From assembly GCA_945860745.1 (NCBI GenBank), contig CAMASH010000007.1, positions 1 to 64,000 of the forward strand: a DNA stretch of 64,000 bases, read 5' to 3'. Source of the DNA: Chthoniobacter flavus (GTDB lineage: Bacteria; Verrucomicrobiota; Verrucomicrobiia; Chthoniobacterales; Terrimicrobiaceae). The notes beneath the pieces are model-generated. The model was not told where the DNA came from. It worked only from the letters and a program-made list of their open reading frames with translations, and ran no database searches. Below are positions 44,541-54,825 of the stretch, piece after piece. The position numbers and the translations under genes were made by a program. Each line of letters begins with the position of its first letter. Position 1 is the stretch's first letter.

Positions 44541-45458
44541 TCACGCCGTAACCCACAGAGCCGCCGCCAGCGACAATGCGGACAAAACCGTGCTGAGCGC
44601 AATCGAACCCGAGGCCAGCGCTTCGTCCCCGCCCATCTGCTTCGCCATCACAAAGGCCGCCGCGGCCGTGGGACTCGCGGCCATGACGAGGGCGATCCGC
44701 ATCTCCGGCGCTCCCAGTCCGGCCAGCCGGCCCAGCGCGAAGACGAGGAATGGCAGCACCGCCACCTTGAGCAGAGCCGCCGCCACAATCCACGACCGCC
44801 GCCCCCGCAACGATGTGATGGCCAGCGAGCCCCCGATGCAAAACAGCGCGATCGGCACCGCCGCCGCTCCGAGCGCCTCCAGGGCGCGATTGACAAAGAC
44901 CGGCAATGTGATGCCGGCGAAGGGAAGAACCAACCCAAGCAACCCCGCAATGAGGAGCGGATTGGTCCCAATCGAACGCCAGGCCCGCCTCCAGTCCGAT
45001 CCATGCAGCGAACCGGAGTGCAGCACGATCACCGCGAACACATTGTAAAACGCTATCAGCAGCACCATCACAATCACGGCGGTGGCGAAAGCCTTTTTGT
45101 CGCCGCCCAAACTGAACGCCAGGACCGGAACGCCGATGTAGGCCAGGTTCCCGCGAAAAGCGGATTGCAGGAACGTGCCGCGTCCGCTGGCCGGCACGCG
45201 CAACAGAAAACTGACACCCCAGGCGATCCCCGTGAGCAGCAAAGTGCCCAGCAGCAAAACTCCCAACAGACGCCAGGTCTGCGCCCCCGACTCGCCCGCA
45301 TGGCTGGCTGAAGTGAACAACAACGCCGGCAGCGCAATCCAGAAGGCCAGCTTGTTCAGGTCGCTCATGAACTCGCACCCCAAAAACTTGATATGCGCCA
45401 GCCCCGCGCCCAGGGCGATCAGCAGGACAAGCGGCGCGAGGGTTTCAACGATGGGCAT
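44541..45458 (-). CDS. AEC (auxin efflux carrier) family transporter
   Basis: The 305-residue protein has about ten hydrophobic segments, with LNKLAFWIALPALLFTSAS near residue 34, AFRGNLAYIGVPVLAFSLGG near residue 100 and SPTAAAAFVMAKQMGGDEAL near residue 265. These are the conserved spots of bacterial AEC/malate permease-like carriers. The substrate cannot be predicted. It is monocistronic, 64 bp after the toxin gene upstream. Confidence 0.85.
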   Translation of the reverse strand: MPIVETLAPLVLLIALGAGLAHIKFLGCEFMSDLNKLAFWIALPALLFTSASHAGESGAQTWRLLGVLLLGTLLLTGIAWGVSFLLRVPASGRGTFLQSAFRGNLAYIGVPVLAFSLGGDKKAFATAVIVMVLLIAFYNVFAVIVLHSGSLHGSDWRRAWRSIGTNPLLIAGLLGLVLPFAGITLPVFVNRALEALGAAAVPIALFCIGGSLAITSLRGRRSWIVAAALLKVAVLPFLVFALGRLAGLGAPEMRIALVMAASPTAAAAFVMAKQMGGDEALASGSIALSTVLSALSLAAALWVTA

Positions 45459-45522
45459 TACGATGAAGTCATTGGTTCATGGTCTTTAGCCCCGATTCTT
45501 CAACATAGCTTGCCTCATTTTT

Positions 45523-45912
45523 TCATCGCGAAGGACGCGCCGCTTTTTGCAGAAACACCACCCGGTTCGTCCAGACCTCAGTCCTGGACTGCTTCCAAAG
45601 ACCGGCCAAGGCGCGGGCCAGGGCGCCATAATCGTTTTGCGCAAAGGAGCGGATGGAAACAAAAATGACTCCGGCGTGGGACTCCCCCAGTTCCGCCATT
45701 TCGGCCAGGAGGACGGGAATCGTATTGACGTCAAATGTCACCAGAGTCAGTCGCCCCTCGCCGGCCTCGCGCAGGATGCGCAGGTCCGGTTGATTGAGGA
45801 GGCGTCCTTCCCGCCAGTCGTGAATGCTGTGCGCCTTGAGCGCGGGAGCCAGTTTTGCCGTCATCTCCGCGATCCCCGGAAAGATATGCTCATCCAGAAG
45901 CAGCTTCAGCAT
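45523..45912 (-). CDS. DUF5615 PIN-like toxin
   Basis: The 129-residue protein starts LKLLLDEHIFPGIAEMTAKL, the LLDE-x-x-x-P start of DUF5615 PIN-like toxins, and continues with GRLTLVTFDVNTIPVLLAEM and HAGVIFVSIRSFAQNDYGAL. It is paired with the upstream RHH/DUF433-type antitoxin at 46043-46459. The pair normally overlaps or abuts; here a 110-bp inverted-repeat cassette separates them. Confidence 0.8.
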   Translation of the reverse strand: MLKLLLDEHIFPGIAEMTAKLAPALKAHSIHDWREGRLLNQPDLRILREAGEGRLTLVTFDVNTIPVLLAEMAELGESHAGVIFVSIRSFAQNDYGALARALAGLWKQSRTEVWTNRVVFLQKAARPSR

Positions 45913-45933
45913 CGCCTTAAAGCCTGTCCAAAA

Positions 45934-46044
45934 GAGCAGAAATCTGCCTCACGCAAAGGATGGGAAGGTTGGAAGGAAGAGTAAAAATGCATTTCTCTGA
46001 AGCCTTTTCATCCTTCCCATCCTTTGCGTGAGATTCTTCTGCTC
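45934..46044. repeat. inverted-repeat cassette splitting a toxin-antitoxin operon
   Basis: GAGCAGAAATCTGCCTCACG followed by CAAAGGATGGGAAGG (45934-45968) faces CCTTCCCATCCTTTGCGTGA followed by GATTCTTCTGCTC (46012-46044), a nearly perfect inverted repeat with a 43-base loop. The right arm starts in the antitoxin stop codon. It would form a stable hairpin in the operon mRNA. Confidence 0.85.
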
Positions 46045-46459
46045 AAACCTCGGAAAGTTTGAGTCCGGGAAGGCGCTGCTTCAGGGAGCCGAAATCCGTG
46101 CTTTCCAAGGCTTGTGCGTCCTTTTCGATCTCGTCGCGATAGGTTTGCGCGTAGCCCAGAACGCTCTCCGCCTTCCAGAGCGGCCAGGTAAAATGACGGG
46201 CCACTTTTCCGGCGTCGAAACCGTAGTCGCGGGCCGTGAGCCAGGCAAAAGCCGCCTGAATCCGGGTTCCCTGCACCCATGCCACCCGGCCGAACGGTGT
46301 ATCGCGGAATTCAATGGCCCGGAACATCTCGCGCCGCTTTGCCTCCTCAACCAGTCGGGCTGCCGCCGCGCCGGCGCTACCCCGGCTTTGGGAAAACCGT
46401 TCCAGCCATCGCCGCGTCTCGGTCGGAACCCGAATGCTCAATGTCGTGGATGTCGCCAT
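46043..46459 (-). CDS. antitoxin with RHH and DUF433-like domains
   Basis: The 138-residue protein has an N-terminal ribbon-helix-helix (TTLSIRVPTETRRWLERFSQ) followed by a DUF433-like part (IEFRDTPFGRVAWVQGTRIQ, RDYGFDAGKVARHFTWPL), the usual partner of DUF5615 toxins. It is the first gene of the module. A palindrome and a promoter-like pair lie directly upstream, so the mRNA may be nearly leaderless and autorepressed. Confidence 0.8.
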   Translation of the reverse strand: MATSTTLSIRVPTETRRWLERFSQSRGSAGAAAARLVEEAKRREMFRAIEFRDTPFGRVAWVQGTRIQAAFAWLTARDYGFDAGKVARHFTWPLWKAESVLGYAQTYRDEIEKDAQALESTDFGSLKQRLPGLKLSEV

Positions 46460-46467
46460 GATGTGTT

Positions 46468-46496
46468 AAATGTAATAAATTCATACATTTGGTCAA
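46468..46496 (-). promoter_or_regulatory. promoter with overlapping palindromic operator of the TA module
   Basis: On the minus strand TTGACC (46496-46491) and TACATT (46474-46469) are 16 bp apart. The palindrome AAATGTA...TACATTT (46468-46490) covers the spacer and -10. Transcription would begin about at the ATG (46459). RHH antitoxins bind such repeats, so autoregulation is likely. Confidence 0.5.
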
Positions 46497-46502
46497 GATG
46501 CC

Positions 46503-48962
<2,460 letters not shown>

Positions 48963-49065
48963 TTTCGGAGTTTATTCCGAAATCCGTTGTGGGGCAATGG
49001 GGACCCCGCATCCCCATTGCGGGGAAATGGGGACCCCGCATCCCCATTAGCGCACTCCGCAATTC

Positions 49066-51021
49066 CTAGATTCCGGATCCCCGGGCGAGTTCCTCGGCCA
49101 CGCGGGGCTCGGGGATGCGCGAGAGTTCCACGGCGAAGTGCATCAAATCGCTCAGCGTATTGGGCAGGGAATGTTCGTGGGTGCGCAATTCGAGCTCCGG
49201 CTCGACCGGCGGCTCGTAGGGCGAGCTGATGCCGGTGAACTCCTTGATCTCCCCCGTGCGGGCCTTTTTGTAGAGACCCCGGGGGTCGCGCTCTTCGCAG
49301 ACTTCCAGCGGGGCATTCACGAAAACCTCGGCGAAAGGAATACCGTCCCTCAGGCAAATTTTGCGGACATTTTCCCGGTCGGCGCGGAAAGGCGAAATGA
49401 GGGAGCAAATGACCACGAGCCCGGCCTCGGCCAGCAACCGGGCGGTTTCGCCGGCGCGGCGGATATTTTCCGAGCGATCCCCGGGGGAGAATCCCAGGTT
49501 CGAGCAGAGGCCGTGGCGCAGGTTGTCACCATCGAGAATGAAACTGGAAATGCCGCGCCGGTGGAGCTGTCCGTCCAAGGCCACGGCCAGGGTGGACTTG
49601 CCGGATCCGGACAGACCGGTGAGCCAGAGGACCGCCCCGCGGTGGCCGAAATGCTCGGCCCGCAAGTCGGGCGTGACCGGACTGATCGTCCAGGTCAGAT
49701 TTTCATCCGCCCCGGCCAGGCGTTTTTCGTCCTGATATTCCGCTTCGCGAATGATGCCGCCGCCGCCGATGCGCTTCCCGGTGACGATGACAAACCGTCC
49801 GGTTTCGTTGATGCGGTCGTGGCGGTCGAAGGCCAGCGGTTTACGCGCACGGATGCGCACGTCGGCGACTTCATTTTTGTGAATGATGCCGGGCGAACCG
49901 GCCAGGGGTTCGAGCGTGGAGGAATCGAGCACGCGGGTGATCTCGACCAGACGGGCCTCGACGCTCTGCGTGGCCAGCTTGATGGTGAAGGGCACGTTCA
50001 GGGGCAGGGATTCCTCCTGCAGCCAGAACAGGCTGGCATGGATCTCGCGGCCTTCGGCGGGGCCGTGGTCGGGCGGACCGCCGACATCGCCGCGTTCGAC
50101 AAAAATCTGTTCCTCCAGCGTGATGGCCACCGATTCCCCGACCGTCGCTTCGGTGGGAGGCGTTTTGGCGTTCCACTCCTCGATGGATTTCACCCGGCTG
50201 CCTTTGCCGTCCGGCCAGAACACGATCTCCTGGCCGACCTTAAGTGTGCCGGTTTCGATGCGCCCGGCCAGGATGCGGCGTTCGTCAAAACGGTAAATGT
50301 CCTGCAAAACAAACCGCAGCGGCTGGCCCTCGGGCGGCACGGAAATCTGCATGCTGTCGAGTGCCTCGAGAATGGCGGGTCCCTTGTGCCAGGAAAGTTC
50401 CGGACTGTTTTTGGTGATGTTCAGACCCAGCTTGGCGGAGACGGGGATGAAATGCAGGGGTTCGATGCCCAGCTTGGTCAGGAATTCGGTGTAGTCCGAG
50501 CGGACTTTTTCAAAACGCTCCTGGCGGTATCCGACGAGATCCATTTTGTTGACCGCGACGACGATCTGCCGGATGCCGAGCAGCGAAAGCAAATAGGCGT
50601 GGCGTTTCGACTGCTCCTGGATGCCTTCATTGGCATCAATGAGGAGGATGGCGGCATCCGCACTGGCCGCACCGGTCACCATGTTTTTGAGAAACTCCTT
50701 ATGGCCCGGCGCATCGATGATGACGTATTCGCGCTTGTCGGTGCGAAAAGGCAGTTGGGTGGTATCGATCGTGATGTTCTGCGCCTGTTCCTCCAGCAGA
50801 GCATCGAGCAGGAAGGCAAACTCGAACTCCATCCCCTCGGCTTCGCTCGCTTTACGGATCTGCTCGATCTTGCCCTCGGGCAGCGAGTTTGTGTCGTGAA
50901 ACAGGCGGCCGATCAGGGTGGATTTGCCGTGATCGACATGGCCGACGATGACGATGCGGAGCTTGGCCGAAAGCGGATTGTGGATTGCGGATTGCGGATT
51001 GGATTGCGTGGCGGCGGGCAT
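49066..51021 (-). CDS. cysNC: bifunctional sulfate adenylyltransferase subunit 1 / adenylylsulfate kinase
   Basis: The 651-residue fusion has a CysN GTPase ([46 protein letters not shown]), with G1, G3 and G4 motifs, then EF-Tu-like barrels. The C-terminal CysC kinase has [30 protein letters not shown] and [12 protein letters not shown]. With CysD it converts sulfate and ATP to APS and then PAPS. Residues 6-18 ([13 protein letters not shown]) are the translation of a heptamer array and are not part of the conserved domain. The four-helix-bundle gene overlaps its start by 109 bp. Confidence 0.95.
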   Translation of the reverse strand: MPAATQSNPQSAIHNPLSAKLRIVIVGHVDHGKSTLIGRLFHDTNSLPEGKIEQIRKASEAEGMEFEFAFLLDALLEEQAQNITIDTTQLPFRTDKREYVIIDAPGHKEFLKNMVTGAASADAAILLIDANEGIQEQSKRHAYLLSLLGIRQIVVAVNKMDLVGYRQERFEKVRSDYTEFLTKLGIEPLHFIPVSAKLGLNITKNSPELSWHKGPAILEALDSMQISVPPEGQPLRFVLQDIYRFDERRILAGRIETGTLKVGQEIVFWPDGKGSRVKSIEEWNAKTPPTEATVGESVAITLEEQIFVERGDVGGPPDHGPAEGREIHASLFWLQEESLPLNVPFTIKLATQSVEARLVEITRVLDSSTLEPLAGSPGIIHKNEVADVRIRARKPLAFDRHDRINETGRFVIVTGKRIGGGGIIREAEYQDEKRLAGADENLTWTISPVTPDLRAEHFGHRGAVLWLTGLSGSGKSTLAVALDGQLHRRGISSFILDGDNLRHGLCSNLGFSPGDRSENIRRAGETARLLAEAGLVVICSLISPFRADRENVRKICLRDGIPFAEVFVNAPLEVCEERDPRGLYKKARTGEIKEFTGISSPYEPPVEPELELRTHEHSLPNTLSDLMHFAVELSRIPEPRVAEELARGSGI

Positions 51022-51392
51022 TTTTTGGGTGCGGTTTTGGCGTTGGTGCGCGCGGTTTTTATTGAGGAAACGGTGATGGCCAGGAGTTCATCGGCCTCGC
51101 GTTGAATCGCGGTAAGTTGAGATTGCTTGACCGGCTTGAGTTCGGCAATGACGTCGAACCAATACAGCGTTTCGTCACATTCCTCCTCGACGATTCCTAG
51201 CTTGGCGATGAAGTCATTGCGGGAGCGGGCCCGTGCTGCCGCGCGATAGTTTGAGCCGACCGATGTGCCACAACGAATCAATTGCCGGGCAAAAATCTCT
51301 CCCGGCAAACCGTTCTTGGGAAGAGCTTCGGCCAGCTTGATGCACCGAATACCAAATTGAAATGTGCGCGCCCGCAAATCGTCCGTCTTCAT
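50913..51392 (-). CDS. four-helix-bundle (S23/IVP-like) protein inside the cysD-cysNC operon
   Basis: The 159-residue protein starts at 51392 ([20 protein letters not shown]) and has [40 protein letters not shown] and [20 protein letters not shown]. This is the four-helix-bundle family of proteins encoded by 23S rRNA intervening sequences and of DGR accessory (Avd-like) proteins. About residue 120 the normal domain ends; the tail ([20 protein letters not shown]) is translated from the heptamer array and out of frame with cysNC. Both sides are flanked by inverted heptamer arrays, and the 5' array fills the entire gap from the cysD stop to the start codon. Confidence 0.8.
   Translation of the reverse strand: MKTDDLRARTFQFGIRCIKLAEALPKNGLPGEIFARQLIRCGTSVGSNYRAAARARSRNDFIAKLGIVEEECDETLYWFDVIAELKPVKQSQLTAIQREADELLAITVSSIKTARTNAKTAPKKCPPPRNPIRNPQSTIRFRPSSASSSSAMSITANPP
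50973..51008. repeat. GCGGATT heptamer array, 3' side of the four-helix-bundle gene
   Basis: GCGGATT, GTGGATT, GCGGATT, GCGGATT and GGATTGCG in tandem. It encodes N-terminal residues of CysNC and the C-terminal tail of the four-helix-bundle protein in another frame. It is complementary to the array at 51393-51422. Confidence 0.9.
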
Positions 51393-51422
51393 TCCGCAAT
51401 CCCTACTCCGCGATCCGCAATC
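51393..51422. repeat. TCCGCAA heptamer array, 5' side of the four-helix-bundle gene
   Basis: TCCGCAA, TCCCTAC, TCCGCGA, TCCGCAA and TC. It bridges the cysD stop (TCA at 51421-51423) and the next start (CAT at 51390-51392) with no other sequence between them. It must also supply the ribosome-binding site; GGAGTAGGG on the minus strand is the likely one. Confidence 0.85.
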
Positions 51423-52257
51423 ACATGAACCCTTTGGCCCGCAGCTTCTGCATGGCATTGCGTTCGTGATGATCCTGGGCGCGGCCGGCGCGTTCGCTGG
51501 TTTTGGTGATCATGAGTTCCGCGATGATTTCCGGAATATTCGACGCCTTGCTCTCGACCGGTTTGGTGATGGGCCAGCAGCCGAGGGAGCGGAAGCGGTA
51601 GAATTTTCCGTCCTCATCCGGACGCGCGAAATACATCTGCGGAATCGGAATCTCCTCCCGCTCGATGTAGCGCCAGATGTCCACCTCGGTCCAGTCGAGC
51701 AGCGGCTGCACGCGAATGTGTTCGCCGGGTTCCTGGGCCGTGGTGAACTGGTTCCAAAACTCCGGCGGCTGATCCTTGTAGTCCCACTCGAAATCCGCAT
51801 TACGCGGGGAAAAATACCGCTCCTTGGCCCGGGTCGGGTCCTCGTCGCGGCGGATGCCGGTGATGAGCGCGTCGAATTTCCGCTCCGCCATCACTTGCTG
51901 GAGGGCCACGGTTTTTAATTCATGGGTGACCGTGACGGGATCGTGCGTTTCGTAGCCGACGGATGCGGTGTAAGCCCCCCGGCCGGAGCGGGCGTCCTCG
52001 TTGATTTTCACGATCAGATCGAGATCGTATTCCTTGAGCGCCCAGTCGCGGAACTCCAGCATCTCGGGAAACTCATAGGTCGTGTCGATATGCAGGACCG
52101 GATAGGGAATTTTGCCGCAAAAGGCTTTCTTGGAGAGCCAGATGAGCACGTTGGAATCCTTGCCCATGCTCCAGGGCATGCAAAGATTCGAAAAGCTGTG
52201 ATAAGCTTCCCGCATGAGGTAAATGCTCTGGGCCTCCAGTTGGTCGAGATGATCCAT
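51421..52257 (-). CDS. cysD: sulfate adenylyltransferase subunit 2
   Basis: The 278-residue protein starts at 52257 (MDHLDQLEAQSIYLMREAYH) and has the PP-loop PWSMGKDSNVLIWLSKKAF, DTTYEFPEMLEFRDWALKEY, ITGIRRDEDPTRAKERYFSP and LLDWTEVDIWRYIEREEIPI. It catalyses the ATP sulfurylase half-reaction with CysN. The final residues (QKLRAKGFM) are typical. It is the first gene of the cys operon and is divergent from the DUF971 gene with 56 bp between them. Confidence 0.95.
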   Translation of the reverse strand: MDHLDQLEAQSIYLMREAYHSFSNLCMPWSMGKDSNVLIWLSKKAFCGKIPYPVLHIDTTYEFPEMLEFRDWALKEYDLDLIVKINEDARSGRGAYTASVGYETHDPVTVTHELKTVALQQVMAERKFDALITGIRRDEDPTRAKERYFSPRNADFEWDYKDQPPEFWNQFTTAQEPGEHIRVQPLLDWTEVDIWRYIEREEIPIPQMYFARPDEDGKFYRFRSLGCWPITKPVESKASNIPEIIAELMITKTSERAGRAQDHHERNAMQKLRAKGFM

Positions 52258-52313
52258 GGAAAAACATCTACTAGAACGGTAGTCATTCACCCTGCGCAAC
52301 TAAAATTTCCTGC

Positions 52314-52637
52314 ATGAGCCCGAACTTCCAACCCGCCACCATCCAAAAAATCGGCCCCGAACTCGCCATCGCCTGGTCCGACGGCGGGGAATCGTACATC
52401 CTGCTGGAAACTCTGCGCCGCACCTGTCCCTGCGCTTCCTGCGGCGGGGAACCCGATGTCCTGGGGCAGGTCGTCCGGCCGGAGGTGAAATATTCGGACG
52501 GGAGTTTCGAACTGACCGGCTGGGAAATGATCGGCGGCTACGGTTTCCAACCCCGCTGGGGGGATGGACACCGCACGGGGATTTTTCCTTTTCCCTATTT
52601 GCGCAAGCTGGGGGAAGCCGGGTTGGGCGGGGATTAA
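52314..52637 (+). CDS. DUF971 domain protein
   Basis: The 107-residue protein is a single DUF971 (gamma-butyrobetaine hydroxylase N-terminal-like) domain: SYILLETLRRTCPCASCGGE with three Cys for metal binding, and GWEMIGGYGFQPRWGDGHRTG followed by IFPFPYL. Such domains are implicated in iron-sulfur or metal handling. The role here is unknown. It is divergent from cysD and convergent with a toxin gene. Confidence 0.85.
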   Translation: MSPNFQPATIQKIGPELAIAWSDGGESYILLETLRRTCPCASCGGEPDVLGQVVRPEVKYSDGSFELTGWEMIGGYGFQPRWGDGHRTGIFPFPYLRKLGEAGLGGD

Positions 52638-52646
52638 TCCCGCCCT

Positions 52647-53054
52647 TCACGACCAGTTTTCCACCGTCAATCCGGGCACCCGGCGAAACTTGTCCTCATC
52701 TGTTGTCACCAGAATCGCGCCGGCCGCGCGGGCTGTTGCCGCGATAAGGAGATCGTTCGGTCCAATCGATTTTCCGGCAGATTCCAATTCGGCTCGAATT
52801 CCGGCGGAGTGCTCAGCGGCGGAGTCATCGAAATCCACGGTGGAAACGTTGGCTAAAAACCGGTTCACCTGCTCCCGGTGAAAATCGGGCCGCTGGCTCT
52901 TGAGGCATCCCACCAACAACTCCGCCCGCACGACCTGCGAGACGGCGATTTGTCCGGAGTTCACCGAATTAAGTTTCGTCCGCAATGTCGGAGACTTCGC
53001 CCGCAGGAACAGCACGACCGTGCTCGTATCGAGATGATAAATGGGAACGGCCAT
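52647..53054 (-). CDS. VapC-like PIN-domain toxin
   Basis: The 135-residue protein has the PIN pattern: IYHLDTSTVVLFLRAKSP with the first Asp, VSQVVRAELLVGCLKS with Glu, SAGKSIGPNDLLIAATARAA with Asp, and ILVTTDEDKF with Asp. It follows its antitoxin by 27 bp. RNase activity against tRNA or rRNA is expected of the family but not shown here. Confidence 0.9.
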   Translation of the reverse strand: MAVPIYHLDTSTVVLFLRAKSPTLRTKLNSVNSGQIAVSQVVRAELLVGCLKSQRPDFHREQVNRFLANVSTVDFDDSAAEHSAGIRAELESAGKSIGPNDLLIAATARAAGAILVTTDEDKFRRVPGLTVENWS

Positions 53055-53081
53055 ATCTGAGGGGAATGATGTCTGAAAGAA

Positions 53082-53318
53082 TCAGTCAAAAGACTCCCGG
53101 CGGGCGTCATTGGAAACCGGAAGGTCTGCGGGGGCGCGAAACGATTCGTCCTCAATGCAACCGTAGAAAACGTCCAATGAGCCCTTGCCGTGCTCGCGTG
53201 CCGCCGCTTCCTTCAGGCGCTCCCGCGCCCAGCGGGAGATCGAAACGGCTTCCCGGGCTGCTGCTGCTTCCACCGCTTTTTGCGTCGCGCCGTCGATGTA
53301 GATGGTCATCTGTGCCAT
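53082..53318 (-). CDS. VapB-type RHH antitoxin
   Basis: The 78-residue protein starts MAQMTIYIDGATQKAVEAAA with REAVSISRWARERLKEAA, an RHH-type DNA-binding head, and a charged C-terminal part (GSLDVFYGCIEDESF) that should wrap the toxin. A perfect palindrome lies 34 bp upstream and is the likely operator. Confidence 0.82.
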   Translation of the reverse strand: MAQMTIYIDGATQKAVEAAAAREAVSISRWARERLKEAAAREHGKGSLDVFYGCIEDESFRAPADLPVSNDARRESFD

Positions 53319-53351
53319 GGTGCAAAACCTAGCAACTCAACCAGAGATTTT

Positions 53352-53377
53352 CAAGTATATGTGTTAAAATATACTTG
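53352..53377. promoter_or_regulatory. palindromic operator upstream of the VapBC-like module
   Basis: CAAGTATAT (53352-53360) and ATATACTTG (53369-53377) are perfect 9-bp arms around GTGTTAAA. It is AT-rich in a GC-rich surrounding and lies upstream of the antitoxin start, the usual place for antitoxin binding. The remainder of the gap 53378-53638 holds no gene I can support. Confidence 0.6.
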
Positions 53378-53638
53378 GATTTTGGCGGCAAAAAGCTGTC
53401 AGTGTCGTGAATAAAATGACCGTCCAGAAAAGTTTTGGAGGGATTAATTCGCCAGCGGCTCAGGTCTCCGGCCTCCGGTTGCCGCCCTCCAGTTCGTTCC
53501 TCCACGGCGCGAGCCCAGAGCCGGCGCAAGGCGTTTCTTTGAGCGGACCGTTCATTATGGACGAATTGAAGCAACTCATTTTGCAAGGCACCCAGCGCGA
53601 CGCGGTCACCGGTTTTAATTGGCAGTGAAAATGAGCAG

Positions 53639-54556
53639 TCACGCAAGTTGCGCCTGCCGGTGCCGGCGGAGGAAAATGAGCGAAGGCCTCAATGTTGCGG
53701 CTGGGTCGAACTGCAAGTGCCGTCCTGCATAAGAACCCAAGCGAAGAGCCTCCGGACCATGTTCGGTGAAGGCCCTGTCTTTGACCACAATCCGCCAGGG
53801 ATCATCCACCGACCAGAGGCCCTCGTCGAACATCCAATGGGCGTTCTTGCAGAGCGCGAGACCGTTGGCAATTTCGTCATTCTGGTTTTCCCGCCAAGGC
53901 TCGATATGAGCGGCATCCACGATGCTGGAGACCTCAGAAAGACAGCGATAACCCGTCAACGCGCAGGTATGGCGATATTCGGAACAGACCCTTACGGCGA
54001 ACCGGGCGCTGCGTCCCTTACGACGGGCATACGCCTCCGCTTCCTCCATCAACCGGCCCGGCGAAGGTGACTTTTTGTCGTGTGCCTGGATGCCAAGACT
54101 TTCCAGCAAGGCAATTCGTTCAACGGGCTCGAAATACTTTGCAATCAGGACCATTCGCGCCTTGAGCCGAAATCCGGCATCGCCGATCAGATCGAAAAAT
54201 TCGGAGTCCATTTCGCAGACTGCGCAGGTTTCGGGAGAACCGGCTGCTCGCATTGCCGGGTCGAACGCTTTCCAAAATTTTTGCGTGCCGAGATAGAAAA
54301 ACGGCAGCTTCATGTCCAGTCGGTGCTGCCAGCGCTCGACAACCAGAGCCCCCTAGGTGCGAAATCGCAAAACCAAGCCCGGACTGCGCGTGAAGACCTT
54401 TGAAGCAAATTCCCCAGCCTCGACCATATCCAAAATGCAAAGAAGCAGCAGCGGCTTGTGAGGTGCTTTGCCGAGGCAGTTTCCGCGGCCGGAGGCGGGA
54501 TTTAGGCGGGTCAGTTTTCCCAGCCAGCGCTTCGCCTTTTGCTCGGATTCAAGCAT
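53639..54556 (-). pseudogene. HNH endonuclease interrupted by one amber codon
   Basis: Two pieces in the same frame are separated only by TAG (CTA on this strand, 54353-54355). The first 67 codons read LTRLNPASGRGNCLGKAPHK and then PLLLLCILDM, ending at VLRFRT; after the stop the frame goes on GALVVERWQHRLDMKLPFFY and LGTQKFWKAFDP. The C-terminus has an HNH motif (CALTGYRCL, IVDAAHIEPWRENQNDEIAN, GLALCKNAHWMFDEGLWSV). The layout resembles McrA-like restriction nucleases with an N-terminal DNA-reading domain. Translation would give a truncated protein unless the stop is read through or restarted at ATG 54313. Confidence 0.75.
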
Positions 54557-54562
54557 GGTCCC

Positions 54563-54735
54563 TTATGGTTTTTTTGCGAGGATGGATAAAGGGGGAAACG
54601 CGGGAACAACAGGCTTCATCTTGCGCAGGCTGGGAAACTGGCTGGCGTCGCCAAGGGAAAGCGTGTCGGGAAGAAATTGATGGATCGGCAGACTGCGAAT
54701 CGCCGGCAGATCCTGCCGATTTTTCAAGAACACGT
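54563..54735 (-). pseudogene. 3' remnant of an unidentified gene
   Basis: A minus-strand frame ends at 54563, 7 bp before the HNH gene start: FLKNRQDLPAIRSLPIHQFL and then PSLRKMKPVVPAFPPLSILA. Its composition looks like real coding sequence, but the 5' part is replaced by a REP pair. I do not recognise the protein. It may be the truncated partner of the nuclease. Confidence 0.35.
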
Positions 54736-54736
54736 C

Positions 54737-54791
54737 GCACATGCTTCCAGCTTGTGAGGCTGGATACGCACAAGCTGGAAGCATGTGCCAC
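54737..54791. repeat. GTGG-headed REP pair with 20-bp arms
   Basis: GCACATGCTTCCAGCTTGTG (54737-54756) and CACAAGCTGGAAGCATGTGC (54769-54788) are perfect inverted copies, the latter continuing to GTGCCAC. It is the most regular member of the GTGG family in the window. A related unit (TCGCCGGCAGATCCTGCCGAT) lies at 54699. Confidence 0.85.
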
Positions 54792-54825
54792 TTTTTAGCA
54801 GTCGAGCGAAGGCTGTTTGTTCCGC

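Noticed and set aside
48991-49049. Two 29-bp repeats as a CRISPR remnant
   Set aside because: They are directly adjacent, with no spacer, and lie inside a heptamer array pair.
50913-51392. Four-helix-bundle gene as proof of a DGR accessory protein
   Set aside because: It is 30 kb from the RT remnant, and the family also includes 23S rRNA intervening-sequence proteins, which fit its flanking inverted arrays better.
53378-53638. Small genes in both strands between the antitoxin and HNH gene
   Set aside because: Both frames (about 73-105 codons) lack family features and a convincing start; they overlap each other.
54353-54355. TAG as pyrrolysine or programmed readthrough codon
   Set aside because: No pyl genes or stimulatory structure are visible, and other genes here end in TAG; a nonsense mutation is simpler.
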